Notes under the pieces: model-generated
Seen by the model: only the letters and a program-made list of their open reading frames with translations
What the model was told of the DNA's origin: nothing
The model's database searches: none
Assembly: GCA_008360975.2 (NCBI GenBank)
Contig: CM039211.1
Location: 26,860,745-26,924,744 of the forward strand
Source of the DNA: Lichenostomus cassidix
Taxonomy: Eukaryota > Chordata > Aves > Passeriformes > Meliphagidae
Direction of reading: 5' to 3'
Length of the DNA stretch: 64,000 nucleotides
Translations under genes and position numbers: made by a program
In this document: piece after piece, positions 1 to 13,172 of the stretch
How positions within the stretch are numbered: the stretch's first letter is position 1
Layout of the letters: each line of letters starts with the position of its first letter

Positions 1-1470
1 GTTAAACCTGTGACTAGTGTTGATTACAAGAAAAAATACACTGTCATAATCAATAGAACAAGTGTTTGATGGCAAATCTAGACTCCACTCTCAGCTATCT
101 TTCTAAAAGTCTGATCATATTTTTTATTCTTCAAACCCACCTTTCCTGCTTCGAGTTGCTCTCGTAGTATTACTAAAATAAGTTTTCTATATTAAAACAA
201 ATGTGAGAACAGTGATATTTTTATTACCTTCTTTATTGTGAGGCATCTGTACCTGACTTACAAGACTTAAGGGGCATTTTAAAACATATGTAACAGGTCA
301 GCAACTTTGGCTGTCACTTCACAAAATCATTGAGCCTGCCAGTGTAAAGTGAACTGGAAGGACAGTGACATTCTCTGTATCCTAGAATAAAACAGGGTTT
401 GGTTGATATACTAAGTTAAATGCAGAACAGTGTCCAAGTTTCTAGAAAATTTTCCTTTTGAAATTTCTAAAAATTGAACTTCACTCTGGAAAATAGCTGC
501 CTATGCTGATTAAACAGGTACCAAGTGTAACTACATATAGAAACTTGGACTAAATCAAATTAATGCAATGTGAATGTTTCATCTCTTTCTAAGTTGTTAG
601 GTTTTGATCCTGTTGACAACAACCAAAATATGACAGAAATTTCCCAGCTGAGATTCCATACCATCAATAAAATTAGGAGTCTTCGTGTGGAATGGAGACA
701 TTTACATACTGCTGCTGAATTAGCTTTAGCTACTGGACACTGAAGGATGAGTCAAATACGTCTCATATGGGAAAAATGCCCATTCACAGGTAGAATCAGT
801 TACAAGTTACCTATCTACTGGGCAGCTCATAAATAGCGTTTTCTGTTCACAATGTTAGCATCTTTTTTTGTTTCATTGACAATGCAGGGACAGGGACAGG
901 CTTTTTATGTTTTGAGCTCTCTGTGATGCCTTAGCCTGCTCTGAAAAAAAATTAATTTTAAGTAGCATTAATTATATATAGCAAAATTTTACAACTGCTT
1001 TTATGAAGTCATATGAGGGAAATTATTCTGGAAGCATTTTTTTAGAATAGTTATCAGGAAAAGAAAGAATAAAGGCAACTTAATAGAGCATAAATGGTTT
1101 TTCAGTGTTTCAGAGATTGAAATGAATGGACTGATAAAATTAAGGCAGAAAGCAGGAAAGTGTTGGCTTACCAATTAAAGTTTGATGCATCCTAAGCTAA
1201 CTGTTATGCAAGATAAGAGAACAGACATGCTGGAGGTCCAATACATGCAACAGCTAAATATCTCCTGGGAGCAAAATATGTCCAGAAATGAATATGCTTA
1301 GAAATTCAAAAATTTTCTATTAAACACAGTAATTAGAACATTATCAATGTATTGTTTTCTACCACAAGTTTAATAATGTGTGCTCAGTGCTTTCGCAGTT
1401 TGTCACCGCTGATTCTTCTGTATCTACACATGAAGCTTTGTCCACTTTTAAACAACTCCAAATATCCCAG
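1..1470. other. Unique AT-rich DNA, no gene seen
   Basis: No open frame with protein-like content, no recognisable repeat and no splice-bounded exon was seen here. The stretch has ordinary AT-rich intergenic or intronic composition up to the start of CR1-like sequence near 1,471. Confidence 0.6.
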
Positions 1471-2440
1471 TGCTTTCCTCAGGGGTTGGTATTGAGACTG
1501 GCACTGTTAGCACTGTATTTCTCAGTGACATGGACAGTGGGATCAAGGTCACCCTCAGCAAGTTTGCCACCAACACCAAGCTTTGAGGGGCAGTTCACAC
1601 ACTGGAGGGGAGGGATGCCTTCCAGAGGGACCCTGACAGGCTTGAGAAATGGGCCTATGTAAAGCACATGAACTTCAACAAAATCAAGAGCAAGGTCCTG
1701 CAGGTGGGTCAGGGCAATTCCAGGCACAAATACAGGCTGGGCAGAGAATGAAAAGAGAGCAGCCCTAAGGAGAAGCACTTGGGGTGTTGGTGGACTGGAA
1801 TCTCAACTTGACCCAGCAATCTGCACCCACGGTCTGAAAAGGCAGTTGTGTCCTGGGCCAGAACAAAACCAGCATGGGCAGCAGGGCAAGAGTGCTGATT
1901 CTGCTCGTCTACTCTACTCTTGTGAGATCCCACCTGGAATATTATTTCTGGTGCTGGGCCCACAACACAAGAAAGATATGGACCTGTTGGAGCAAGTCAG
2001 GAAAAGAGCCAATAAGCTGATCGGAGGGTGGAAAATCTCTCCTCTGAAGACAGGCTTGAGAGAGTCGGGGCTGTTCAGCCTGGAGGGGAGAAGGATTCGG
2101 GGAAACCTTATAGCACCTTCCAGTACCTAAATAGGGCCTATGGAAAAGCAGGACATGTAGTGGATAGGACAAGTGAGAGCGGCTTTAAATTGAAAGAGGG
2201 CAGATTCAAATTAGTTATAAGGATGGAACTTTTCACTATGAAAGTGCTGAGACATTGGCACAGGTTGCCCAGAGAAGCTGTGGTTGCTCTTCCCTGAAAG
2301 TGTAAAGGCCAGGCTGGATGGGGCTCTGTGCAATCCAGTCTAGTGGAGGGTGTGCTTGCCCATGGCAGGGGGATGGGAACTAGATGATCTTTAATGTCCT
2401 ATCCAACCAAAATAATTCTATTCTTTCAAGATTCCAGGAT
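1471..2440 (+). mobile_element. CR1 retrotransposon, 5'-truncated (end of RT and 3' UTR)
   Basis: This is the 3' part of a CR1 LINE. Near 1,525 the plus strand reads SDMDSGIKVTLSKFATNTKL, which matches the reverse transcriptase segment around the catalytic F-A-D-D box; here the two aspartates are replaced (FATN), so the copy is dead. Further on come the usual CR1 C-terminal blocks, including a polypeptide-like 'HKKDMDLLEQVRKRANKLI' near 1,960-2,020 and the 'GLFSLEGRRIRG' segment near 2,070-2,100. The 3' UTR has the avian CR1 signature (CCAGGCTGGATGGGGCTCTG near 2,309, GGGAACTAGATGATCTTTAA near 2,376) and ends with an ATTCTATT octamer at about 2,415. Stops and frameshifts are frequent. CR1 copies are normally 5'-truncated, which fits the abrupt start near 1,471. 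Family assignment is firm; the subfamily is not determined. Confidence 0.93.
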
Positions 2441-5400
2441 CTTGCATCTACTAAATCTTTGGGATTTTCTTCTGAGCATTTATGAGCTTTTAGTTTGCTT
2501 AAAATTTTTGGCTTAGTTTTTGCTGCTTTTCAAAAATATTCAGCTGAGATAGACAAAAAAATGAAGCATTAACTTCAAACTATAGCCTGACACCTGGATG
2601 TGCTTAGTCTGTGAAAAGATACAGATAGGGTTAGAATGACAGGTTTCCCAGTTGCTTTTTCTTTTTCTTTTGGGTTTTTTTTGGTTTTGTGTTTGTTTTT
2701 GTTTTCTTTGGTAGGCTAAATTTAGACACAGCTCAGTCACTGAAAGATTTGTCTTTCTAAACAGACTTACTGTCTTCCTTTGAAACTTATTCCTTCTAAT
2801 GGCTAAATAATTTTCCTGATTATGTGTAGTCCAGAATCCATGAAAATAACAATTTGTGAAATGGCCTGCTCATATGAAAAAAGAATTAAATAAGTCAGAG
2901 TCCAACTAATAATTTTGAAAATAGTTAATGAGAGAGATGGATTTTATAAATGAAGATCATAAATTAATTACATTCTGTGAGATTTGTCACCATCACCTGT
3001 TATTCATTTAAAAGAATTACTTAAAATCTTGCCCTTTTTTATGACACCAGGCTGGAAAATAAATTCAGTTTTGCCAGATCACACATTTTGAATATTTCCT
3101 TCTTCCATATACAACCTCTTTTCAGGACATTGAGATATTACCACCTGTAAAACTTCTGTTCTCCTTATAGTCATGAGGTTGTACTTATTGTCCAGTAATG
3201 CATCATTCCACAGCATATCAAGTTGAGCAGAAACATTATTCCTGAATATTACTATTACCTGAAATATTATTCTTCTTTTAATTAGAATTGGAGTCAAAAC
3301 TTTTTTTTTGTTCTATACATAGGGCAAGCAACCATAGTATTTTAGAGGTTTCTTAATTCACTCCATATAACAAATATTAACTAAGCAACACCACATTTGG
3401 AAAGAATATCTGAAAACACTATTATATTTTAATTATTCTGAATATATGTTTCTTCAAAAATAAAATATTAACTCTTGCTTAATATGCTGAAGCAATGAAT
3501 ATAATGTCAGAGCTAACAGAGATATCATGATAAAAATGGTGGAGTGGACGGTCACTCTAGAGCTACTGTCTCCTAAAAACCTCATATGATACCTAACCAG
3601 ACCACACAACCCAGGTTCCCAAGTTTTCTGGACCTTACTAGCATGCTCCACATCAGCCCAACACCTATGTGAACAGGTATTCAGGAGGAAAAAATGAACA
3701 AAACTTTGCCTCTAGCTTTAAACAAATAGGCCAGAGTAGGCAGTTTGAAACCAAACTGAAATCTTCTGAGGAATTATTTTTGTTGTCACTTGTTTAAGAA
3801 TTAAATCACAACATAATCCTATCAAACTGTATACCTCAGGGAATTGCTAAGTTTTTCTGAGAGCTAGTTTGTTTTATTGCTTCTTATGAGGCAGGTGTTC
3901 AATTCAGACAATTCCATCAAGTGTTTTTTATTTCTTCAATGAGCAACAAGGCTAAGAATGTCATGGTTTCTCTCATGAACAAGTAGAAATCTTATACTTT
4001 GAGTTCCAAGAAAGATAGGTACATATGAAGTCAACATATGAAGGAAAGACTGTAAACTGAATAACAGAAAAAAATATTCACCTCTCCTACACAGAGAGCT
4101 GCAGAATTAAAAAAATTCAAGAAGGATGTTACCTGAATCAAGGTATCAGTGCAGCCAAAAGAAGCTGAATTAGACTTCAGATAAAAAGAAGTGCATCTTA
4201 AATTATATAACCAAGGCCTCAACTTTAAATAATTACATAAAGTCATTAGTGTATGGTATATTTTAGTATGGTACCATTTTTACTCTAAACTCATTGCTAA
4301 ATCTTTATCATTTAATCCTGTGCATTACACTATGAATCCAATTTTATTTAGTATTGTTTGGCCTTTTATTCTACTTTATTGCCATAGTCCCTTCAATTTC
4401 TCCTCCATTTCTCACTTAATGAACTCCATTAACGAATTCTGATTTTTTTCCACTTTGCTGTTGCTTTTCACTTGTCTGTGGTACAATCAGAAAATGTTTC
4501 AATATTCACATGAATCTTTCAGTTACTCTGAAAACTGTTCATCTCAAAGAGAGATATGGTGTAGAATTAAGGTCTTTTTTATATTGCCAGAATCCTCCTT
4601 TTTGTGGCTAGTCCCCATTTCAGGAATGGGTTTGCCAGCATGTTTTCTATATGAGAATTTTGTAAGCACCATTACAGATAGGTTTTGAGGGCTTTGGCTT
4701 CTACCTCATCCTGGATCAATTCACTCATTCCTTCATCTCTTCCAGGACACTGAAAGACATTTTAAAGTCTGCAGACTGCATGTTCAGTGAGAGCAGCTCG
4801 TTCAGAGGTGAAATCATCATCTTTCACTTGCAGCTATTTCTGTTCATCAGAAACAGCCTGATTTCTGTTCATCAAAGAGCCTCATTCCCATGCTCACAGC
4901 TGAGGGATGGTTTTCACTGACCCCATCATGTACTGTCTTCTTTATTTACTGACCTTTACCTTAAGTCTTCTGCCGCTGTACCCTGGGCTAATTCAGGCTC
5001 AGATAGATAAAGCACCTTTCTGGCAACTTATATGTCCCATAAGACCTCACCCTGTTCTCTTCTGTATTGCTTTAGATTTTTATCTCCTCTCCTAATCACA
5101 AGTATGACGTCAAGTAAGACATATGTACAATGCATCTTACCTGTCAAAAAATTCATTCCATTTTGTCATTATTATTCCTCCTCAGTCCCACCTACCCTTG
5201 AACAGTCTCCCATCATCAGGTGGGTCATGCTGATCATGTCCTGTGGGTAACAGCAGGTGTGAGCACTAGAGACTTCTGCAGGGAACTGTGCATTTATACA
5301 CAATTCATCCTACAGCACGACGTGGAACATGTGCAGTGAAGGAGAGAAAGGCAGAAAACATGGGCCACCCTCAGAGTCACCCTCAGATTTCAAGATGCTG

Positions 5401-8400
5401 ACTAAGAACAAAAAGTCTCAATTCTTTGTAGTACCTGTCCATTCTCAATCACAGGTGCAGTGAACAAATTGAGGTCTTAATGACCCTGAGAGTCTTAGGA
5501 AGTCCTCAGCTGACTTCTGTTCTTTGAACTGAGGTTCCACCTCTTGAGAATGTGGGCATAAAAAAGAAAAACACAACCTCCCTGTCTTACCTTGTAATAA
5601 TGAGTGCCCTAGGGGATAAAACACATGCAGCTGCTACTTCAGTGTGCTTGAAGTTCAGCAGGTTGTAAAGTCTCACTCAATTGTTTCATCTGCCTTTAAC
5701 TTTGCCAAAGGCCAGACTTTCTTAAAATGGAGAAAACTAGATCTTGGTCTGACTGCTACAGTTCCTTTTAAACTACATTCTCAACCTTTCCCAAGTTAAG
5801 TTTTTCCTCTCAGAAGCTTTCAGGCCCTTTTTTCTCTAAACTAAATCTTAATGCTACTTTTGAGTTTGACATTCTGTAAAATAAGTCTTGGTTTTTATCC
5901 ACTGGATTCTCACCATATTACTTATTCTTTCAAACAGTTTTCTTTTCGCAGACCAAATCAGTGAATAAATCATGGAGTTACCTAGAATATTAAAAATTTG
6001 TTCTAAAAACGTTCTAATGTGCATGTTTATATTAAATCTTTATTTATGTTCTTTAAGAGCTGCAAGACTAAAAACCTAATGAGTTCAGTTCCAGTTCTGC
6101 AAGTTGTGCCTTCTTAATACACAGGAAAAAAGAGCTACTTACTTTTAAAAATTTTCAAAGAAATTGTCGTTATTTTTTAGAGTATTATCTCACATTCCAA
6201 AGAATTACAACTGATTTTTCTTCACATTTATGGCCAAACTTCCCCACTGCCTCTGCTAGAGCAATATATTTGAGAATTGGCCATCATGTATTGCAATTTC
6301 CTCTGAACAGGTCCAAACTTTCCCTAGAAACTAGAGTATAACACCTAGCAAAGAGTAAATTGCTGACAAAACTCAGAAAACAAATAGCTTTGGGAATATA
6401 TAAAAAAACGTATTGAAGGCAGAGTACAAAGTGTTTTCAAGAAATGGAAAGTTTATCCTTAATGCTAGATATTATACCCAAGTCTCTTCTTTAAAAGCTT
6501 ACATTTTAGTATCACTTTTTTGTGTATTTTTATACTCAAATTCAGATGGGTGTGCTATACAATGGAAAAAAAAACTCCGGTACATTACAGGAGAAGAGGA
6601 AAAGACTGAGGAATACTATTTAAGAATTGCTTTCTCTCTGCAGATTAACTTTGTGCTGAAGCTGACAATTTTAGTGAAAGAAAGAAGTCAAGTGTCTAAT
6701 ATGCTTCTGCTTCCAGCAGGCATCTGACCTTGACTTAAAAGGAATTTAAATAAATGTAAAACCAAAGAAGAAAAATTAAAATAGAACATCTGATTTACTT
6801 TTACATTCCATGTGGGCACTGGTTCAATTCAATTAGTGTCAATAGAGCTGGAATGAGACAAAATTGGAGTAATGAGGTGTTGCATCTGGTCTCTCAAAAC
6901 ATATTACATAAGAATTGCACAACAAAAAACAACATAACTTATTTTCTCTTTAAAAAAATTACTTCCATGGGTGTTTCATTAGATCTTCATCAGTGTTTTG
7001 AAGAATGGTTACTACCAGATAATCTCTCTTTATTCTCAAAAGTATTTGACCCTCAGTTTTTGCACACTGATGAAGACACCGAACCATCATATTTTGATAT
7101 CACCAGTTTGATGTAATTCCTTGTCTTCACTGAGATTAGAGGTCTTCATCTGTAGGTACTTGTCATTGCCAAAATAGTAACTTTCAAAAACAGTAACACA
7201 AATTGCAATAATTCACTACAGATTGCTAGCACTAACTAGAAAAAGAAGTTCCAGAAAACAGTTTGGTGAGTTTGGAAATAAGACAATTAACACTACCTTA
7301 AAAAGAAGATACTCTCCAAACAGCCTAATAGCCAAGAAATCTGACTCAGCTTATCAGAAGTTGTGGTGGCTGCGACCAAAGCGAACTTCAGCTACAGGAA
7401 TTTTGATTTTCATGTCTATTGACCATAGTCCCACCCTTTTGAAAATAATACTCTCAGAAGTATAGAGTAATGGACCCACTCATATCTCAGCAATCACAGT
7501 TTACCCTTCTCTGTGCTAAATGATTTCTTAAAAAAAATTTAATTTCTATTTCAGCAAGACAGACAGGAGTTCTAGGATGATGGGTTTGGTAAAACTGGCA
7601 TTCTGGCAAAGTGCCCTACCCCACAAAAAATGACCAAAAATGGGGATTACAGCCAAGCTCCAAACCAAAATGCTAGGTAATGTCGAAAAAAATCAGCTGT
7701 AAAAAGAACTTGAAATCACCATAGATAACCAGCTGAGGAAAGCTCCTACTGTAATGCTAGCACATTAAAAAAAGCTTAACACAGTCTTTGACTTTTTAAA
7801 ACAGAATACTGACAAATGTGACTTTCCTACCCCTCCTTAGTACATATGGGATTTATGACAGTTTGGGTCCCTCTTCCTGTCTCTATTTCACAAAAATTCA
7901 TGAAGAAATATCAAATGGTCCAAATAAACCCCATAAATTTTTGTTAGCTTAAAACTGGTCAATTTCAAGTTTATTTTTTTCTGGAAATTAGCAGCATATT
8001 TAGAAAACAACTAAGCTGGATGTTAAAGACTGCAGTTGCAGTTCAAGTAGTCTAGAAATAGCCAATAAAGATATTCCCACAGACATAGGAGAATTTTATT
8101 AGTAGAAACAGTAGAAAATTTCTACCAGTAAAAATTTCTGCCAGTCCGTGTTTCTATTTTGTTGTAAAAGGGAAGCTGGGGAAAGTAACAATGTTAGTAC
8201 CAATGAAACGCTAACACAAATTGGAGCTGCACCACACTAGTGGGTCTGAAATTTCATGTTGTACTGAACAGGTGAATACAAATATGCCACCACCCCTAGC
8301 TCCTCTTCACAGAGAGCTGCGAATATCACCTTGCAGTAGATGTAGTTACAGAAACACTGTAACAAGAACAGCTAAAGTAGATCATCAATAATATTATTAT

Positions 8401-9883
8401 GCAGGTAATTAACCTTTTGCTTTAACCTTAATTTGGAAGTAAATTATTAAGTTAATGCTATCCATCAAACTGAGGTTTGCTTTAACGTGAAGACAAAATT
8501 ATAAAGCAATTTAAAAGATCACTTAAGGATCTGAAAGGCACACCCCACGAAGATTAAAAACATAACTAAATTCAATACTTTTGCACCCAGCTGTAGGACA
8601 AATTTTCACTTACTAAAGAGAAACAAACAGTCCTATTTTCAGATTGGGCAGTCAAATTCATCAAGTAATCAATATTATCTCTCTTACCTCACTTAGATCT
8701 TGTAAACGTTTTCTTAAAAATGTAACATGTATTTTGTCTTTCTGCTCTACTGTGTAACAGAAACTATTCTTCAAATACCCTAAATTCTACTCCAAAAGGT
8801 ATTTTTGCTATGCTGAGCATTCATACATCTCCCAAAGAAAAACACTGGGTTCCTCTTACCAAATCCTTAAAGATTTAAAATACAGCATCACATCACAGGG
8901 CCAAGGAGGTTTCCAGCTTAAGAAGCTTTCAGTGCATGCTGTTTGCTAATCAGTGTGTCATAAAGCACTATAAAAAAATACTATCACAGGTTGCTAAGCT
9001 GGAGGTCTAGAGCTCTGCTCAGAGACTGATATGTGGTTGTTAAAAGGCAAAGCTGTCATTTCATCAAGAAACAGAGTAAAATATTATTTTTGTACTATCA
9101 ACAAGGACATACCACTGTAAAAACCAGATCAAATATGAAATTACATTTGTAAAATGTATTAAATTCCTTACGCAAAGCTGTATAAATCAAGTCACTTTGT
9201 AAGCAATAAAGAAAGAGTAATTCAGTTTCTTAAATTCAGACTTTTAAGAAATAACTAATTTTGATAGCTGTTGTTTCCTTTTGATGCTGCTTTACTAACA
9301 TTCCTGTAAATCTCTATTGGATGCCTGTAAACAGCAGCAATATCTTAAGTTGAAATTATTGGACAGATGCACATTCAAGTAAAAGACACAGCATCTTGCT
9401 ATCAAAAGTTACAGAAATACATATAATACCTCACATTCATGTCATTCTTCCTTACATATTGTAGCTGATTTATAATATAAATTACTTTGGAATGAAATCT
9501 TTGAATTAAACCAGGGATGAGGAATTGTCATTTCACAGAACCATTTTTAGATTTTCAATAGCACTGAATCCTCTTTGGTGTCAGTTGCCTGTTGTAAAAC
9601 ACAAAGAATTCTAGCAAATGTAAACAAATTCTTACTCAAAGACAGCCACTACTCAAATTCTTTCTTAGGTTTGATTCTATTACTTCTTACTCCAAATAAA
9701 AATAAATGACCTTTTACATAAATGATATCCACTCCCTTTCAGCAAAGCCTTGCTTCTGAATAGGGTCCCCAGCAGAGATATTTAGGAAAAATGAAATTAA
9801 GTAAGCAGTTACCTTTACCATGCTTCTAAGTATTCGACATTGAATGACAGAGAACTCTCATCTGTCATTTTTCCCTCATTCCT
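2441..9883. other. Unique DNA, about 7.4 kb, no supported gene
   Basis: No supported gene. Small features: a T-rich, G-interspersed tract at about 2,650-2,716; a 14-nt motif ATTTCTGTTCATCA repeated at 4,836 and 4,861 (25-nt period); a partial local duplication with CAGTAGAAAATTTCT / CAGTAAAAATTTCT at about 8,108-8,145. Two adjacent plus-strand open frames at 6,853-7,116 and 7,223-7,465 are not recognisable and are treated as chance. Confidence 0.55.
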
Positions 9884-10353
9884 CACAACATAAAAAGGAT
9901 ACAAAACTAATAGAGAGCATCCAAAGGAGGGTCATGAAAGTGGTGAATGGCCTTGAGAGAAAGCCATATGAGGAGCAGCTGAATTCATTTGATCTGTTCA
10001 GCCTGCAGGAGACTGAGGGGAGACCTCAGTGCAGTTACAACTTCCTTGTGAGGTGAAGAGGAGGGGCAGACACTGATCTCTTCACTGTGGTGACCAGTGA
10101 GGTCTGAAGTGGTGTCAGGGAAGGTTTATGTTGGATATAAGGAAAAGATTCTTCACCCAGAGGGTGGTTGGGCACTGAACAGACTCCCCAGGGAAGTGGT
10201 CACAGCACCAGCCTGACAGCTCAAGAAATATTTGGACAATCCTCTCAAGCACATGGTGATTGTTGATGTGTTCAGTGCAGGGCCAGGAATGGGATTTCAA
10301 TGATCCTTGTGGGTGACTTCGATGTCAAGATATTCAGTCATTCTGTGGTTCTA
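9884..10353 (+). mobile_element. CR1 retrotransposon 3' fragment
   Basis: The plus strand begins in the CR1 ORF2 C-terminal segment: 'KKDTKLIESIQRRVMKVVNG' is readable from about 9,892, followed by a 'YEEQLNSFDLFSLQETEG'-like block near 9,967-10,020. It then continues into the terminal non-catalytic region (GATATAAGGAAAAGATTCTT near 10,134) and a 3' UTR with TTCAATGATCCTTGTGGGTG near 10,298, a variant of the CR1 3' signature. It ends at a degenerate ATTCTGTGGTTCT tail near 10,340-10,352. Frames are broken. This 3' UTR variant (GATCCTTGTGGGT) differs from the GATCTTTAAGGTCC type of the copies at 1.5 and 23 kb, so a different CR1 subfamily is likely. Confidence 0.9.
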
Positions 10354-10536
10354 AGAAAATCAAGTACATTTTTAATATGAATTATTAATATGTATTATTT
10401 AGTTATGAATTATTTAATATGAATCTACTAATATATTTGGCCAAGAAAAAAATGCTGTTGTTCATCTTGCAGCTCAACAAATGCATATCATTATTTTTAA
10501 AACAAGACAGTAATATTGATCATGACTTAGCCTAAG
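10354..10536. repeat. AT-rich spacer with short direct repeats
   Basis: Between two oppositely oriented CR1 pieces lies AT-rich DNA in which TAATATGAATTATTAATATG, TTATGAATTATTTAATATGA and similar blocks recur (about 10,372-10,430). Slippage within AT-rich sequence is the simplest explanation. Confidence 0.5.
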
Positions 10537-10812
10537 AATTCATAGAATTTGTAGAACTTATAGGAAGTTGTAGACTGCTATGAGTTTCCACTCGATCTTC
10601 TTTTCCAGGCTGAACAAGACAGGTTACCTCACCATTCCTCATATGTCTTCCCTTCTAGAGCCCTTTACAAGCTTTGTCACCATCCTTTGGATGCTTTCCG
10701 ATACTTTTATGTCTCTCTTGCATTGTGGCAACCAATACTGCACACAGGACTCAAGGTAAGGCTGCACCAGCACAGAGCAAAGCAGGACAACCCCCTCCTT
10801 TGATCAGCACTA
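10537..10812 (-). mobile_element. Degenerate CR1 fragment, antisense
   Basis: Read on the minus strand this is the CR1 segment covering 'QRRATKLVKGL' and 'LFSLEKR'. On the plus strand it appears as TTTTCCAGGCTGAACAAGAC at 10,602, a CTTCTAGAGCCCTTTACAAG block at 10,652 and TTGCATTGTGGCAACCAATA at 10,718, then ACTGCACACAGGACTCAAGG and a 'CACCAGCACAGAGCA' block near 10,770. The AT-rich left end (CATAGAAT near 10,540) resembles the terminal octamer, but most of the 3' UTR between it and the coding part is missing, so the copy is internally deleted or rearranged. It lies about 185 bp from the plus-strand copy at 9.88 kb. No coding capacity remains. Confidence 0.8.
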
Positions 10813-11508
10813 TACATTTGCTGAGAAGGAAAGACTCATGTCATTGCACTTACAGCATGGCCAGTGTTCCTGCAATTCTCTCTGAGAGCTTCTGTTGTCC
10901 GGAGCTAAGTACTCATAACAAATTGAAAGGGAATATAAATATTAAAAAAAATCCATCTAGGGGAACTAGTATATTTCTTAATAACTGCAATGCAGATGCA
11001 CTGCATCTCCAGGGTACTATCCTCATGATAATGGAAAATTATGATTGGAAAAAAAAAAACCCACTTTTATTATACTGTTCTGGATATTTCAAGTTAGGCA
11101 GAGAAGAGATTAAGAGGCAAGAATGAACACAGCTGCAGTCGGATGAATGTACCTCTGCAAACAGTATTTAAGCTTTTATTTTCAATGTCTGATATGAATG
11201 TCAACAACATAACACTCTTCAGCAAAAAATGTGCTTCATTTTCAAAGTATGATGTCTCAACATGCAGTATTTGAAATTTTTTATGTGAAAGGTTTAGTTC
11301 ACCCAATACATCTTGGCAATTATCCACAAAAATATTGTTCATAAAAATCAAAAATTCAGATGTCACTAGATTGTATTATAAAATCTAACTTATTCAAAAT
11401 AATTTGGATTTCTATTTCTTAGAGTTTAAATAGTTATATTTTAAAAATACATTTTCCATTCTGCATTCTCATTAGTTCATTTTGAACATTCATATGATAT
11501 TGTCTTTT

Positions 11509-11617
11509 CAAAAACAAACAAACAAACAAAAATAGAAAAGAACAGGAAAATACCCTCACATTTTGTTTTCTATGTAACTATGTAATTGGATTTTTTTGTT
11601 GTTGTTCAACAAAAAAA
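11509..11617. repeat. AAAC simple repeat and T/A-rich hairpin
   Basis: An AAAC microsatellite occupies about 11,512-11,530. Downstream, 11,591-11,601 (TTTTTTTGTTG) and 11,607-11,617 (CAACAAAAAAA) are perfect reverse complements with a 5-nt loop. The second part looks like expansion and folding of low-complexity DNA. Confidence 0.75.
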
Positions 11618-12485
11618 TGTTGTTCAAATAGGCTTTTTACTTGTGGAATTAAGAGATCTTTTGGAGGAGGAGGAATAGGAAAGGTAAAAGGTTATTCTAC
11701 ATGAGGCAATGTTTTGGGAGTTTGTTTTTTTTCTCAAATGTTCATTTTCATCATGTATACCAAGGAGCAGGTTAAGAAACCATGCTTTTCCTTCATCTAA
11801 CTCATATGAAAATGTGCTTTGAATGGAAATAATGTATTTTTCATTTGAACTGAAGATTTCTCCCTTATTTTCCTTTCACTTCAAACAAAACATAAGCAAG
11901 TTTTGTGAGTCATGAAAAAATTCTTTGAAAAAATGGTGCAGTCTAGAGGAAATATTTTTTTAATTTTAACTGGCTTACTGAATAGTAAATAGCTTTTCTG
12001 AAAGTAGCTCTCTCCAGTCAAATATTCTGGCGTGAAAACAAAGCCTTATGACAAAAGCTTTCAGTCTCAAATTGGATTCTGAAGGAGTTCTCCCATTACT
12101 TCACATCCTAACAATAAATACCCTTAGCAAAGGGCAAGCAATTCTTATTCCTGTTTGTGTTCAACTGTTTGAGATATCTCAATTAAAAAGGGATCTGACT
12201 AGCCTCCTGAAGTGAATGAGTATCACCAGAGTTTCCTCTCTTCTATGCATAAGTATCTCAAGCTGCTCCACTTGTACAGAGAACTCAAGAAATCTCATAA
12301 AAATTGTTGAAGGATTCTGTACACAGGGTATAAGCTAGCAGTCAGGCTTAAGAGAGCAAAGGCATGACAGGTCATCCATTCCAAAATTTTGCAGATTCTG
12401 AATTCATCCTGCTACACTGAGTGTCTTCCTAAGTTGAGTGTTTATTATTATTATTGCTATTCCTAATGGAGGAAGAAGAGAGGTT

Positions 12486-12545
12486 TTAATTATAATATTC
12501 TATTATATTATATTATATAATATTTATTATATTTATTATAGTATT
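12486..12545. repeat. AT-rich TATTA/TTATA low-complexity tract
   Basis: A run composed almost only of A and T, with repeated TATTATA-type units. No other structure was seen. Confidence 0.85.
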
Positions 12546-13111
12546 TCATAAATTTGCTTGTATTTGCTGGTGCTGAAATTTCACATTATACTGCTCAGAT
12601 GCTCCTACTGCAATTAAGCATCATGCAATCTGTATCATACAATAAAATAATGAGATAATATATCTTATATACAGAACATGCGTTACAGAGGACTTTACCA
12701 TTGCCCTCATGCTGTTTTCAGCACCCCTCATGCTGACTGCCATTAGCTTTGTATAGCACAGTCTCAAGCAAAACAAAGGATGCATTTACTGACCAATTTC
12801 ACTAATACAATCCTTTGTGCGACAAAAATGCTATTCTGAAGAAAACAGCTAAGAGAATATTTTCTTTCTTTGTTTGTTCTAATGATTTAGACAGAAGAAA
12901 TCAAAGCAAGATCCTTTCTATGTTGATTTGAAAAGTGAAAGATGAACAGTATTTACAGGTTTATATTGTCAGTTATAGAAAAAAAGACAGATTTTTCTAA
13001 AGCATTGCTAAACTGATAGCTATTCTTGTTCTCTGTATGAATCCTTTAATCGAATCTAACATATTACAATTATCCTACTTTTTCTGAGAAACCATCTTAC
13101 AACAATAAAAC

Positions 13112-13172
13112 CAAAAACAAACAAACAAACAAACAAAAAAAAAAATAAAAGCAACCAACAAACAAAAAAAAT
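13112..13172. repeat. CAAA microsatellite and A-rich tract
   Basis: Five or so uninterrupted CAAA units are followed by an A-run and further CAAC/CAAA units. It could be the remnant of a retroposon tail, but no element was seen next to it on either side. Confidence 0.85.

Noticed and set aside
6853..7465. Two consecutive plus-strand frames (87 and 80 codons), the first ending in an acidic, protein-like tail
   Set aside because: A possible acceptor (ATCTTCATCAG near 6,992) was seen, but no family match, no poly(A) signal close by and low-quality upstream sequence. Left as chance.
10674..11126. Plus-strand frame of 150 codons
   Set aside because: Its first third is antisense CR1; the rest runs into A-rich unique DNA without motifs.
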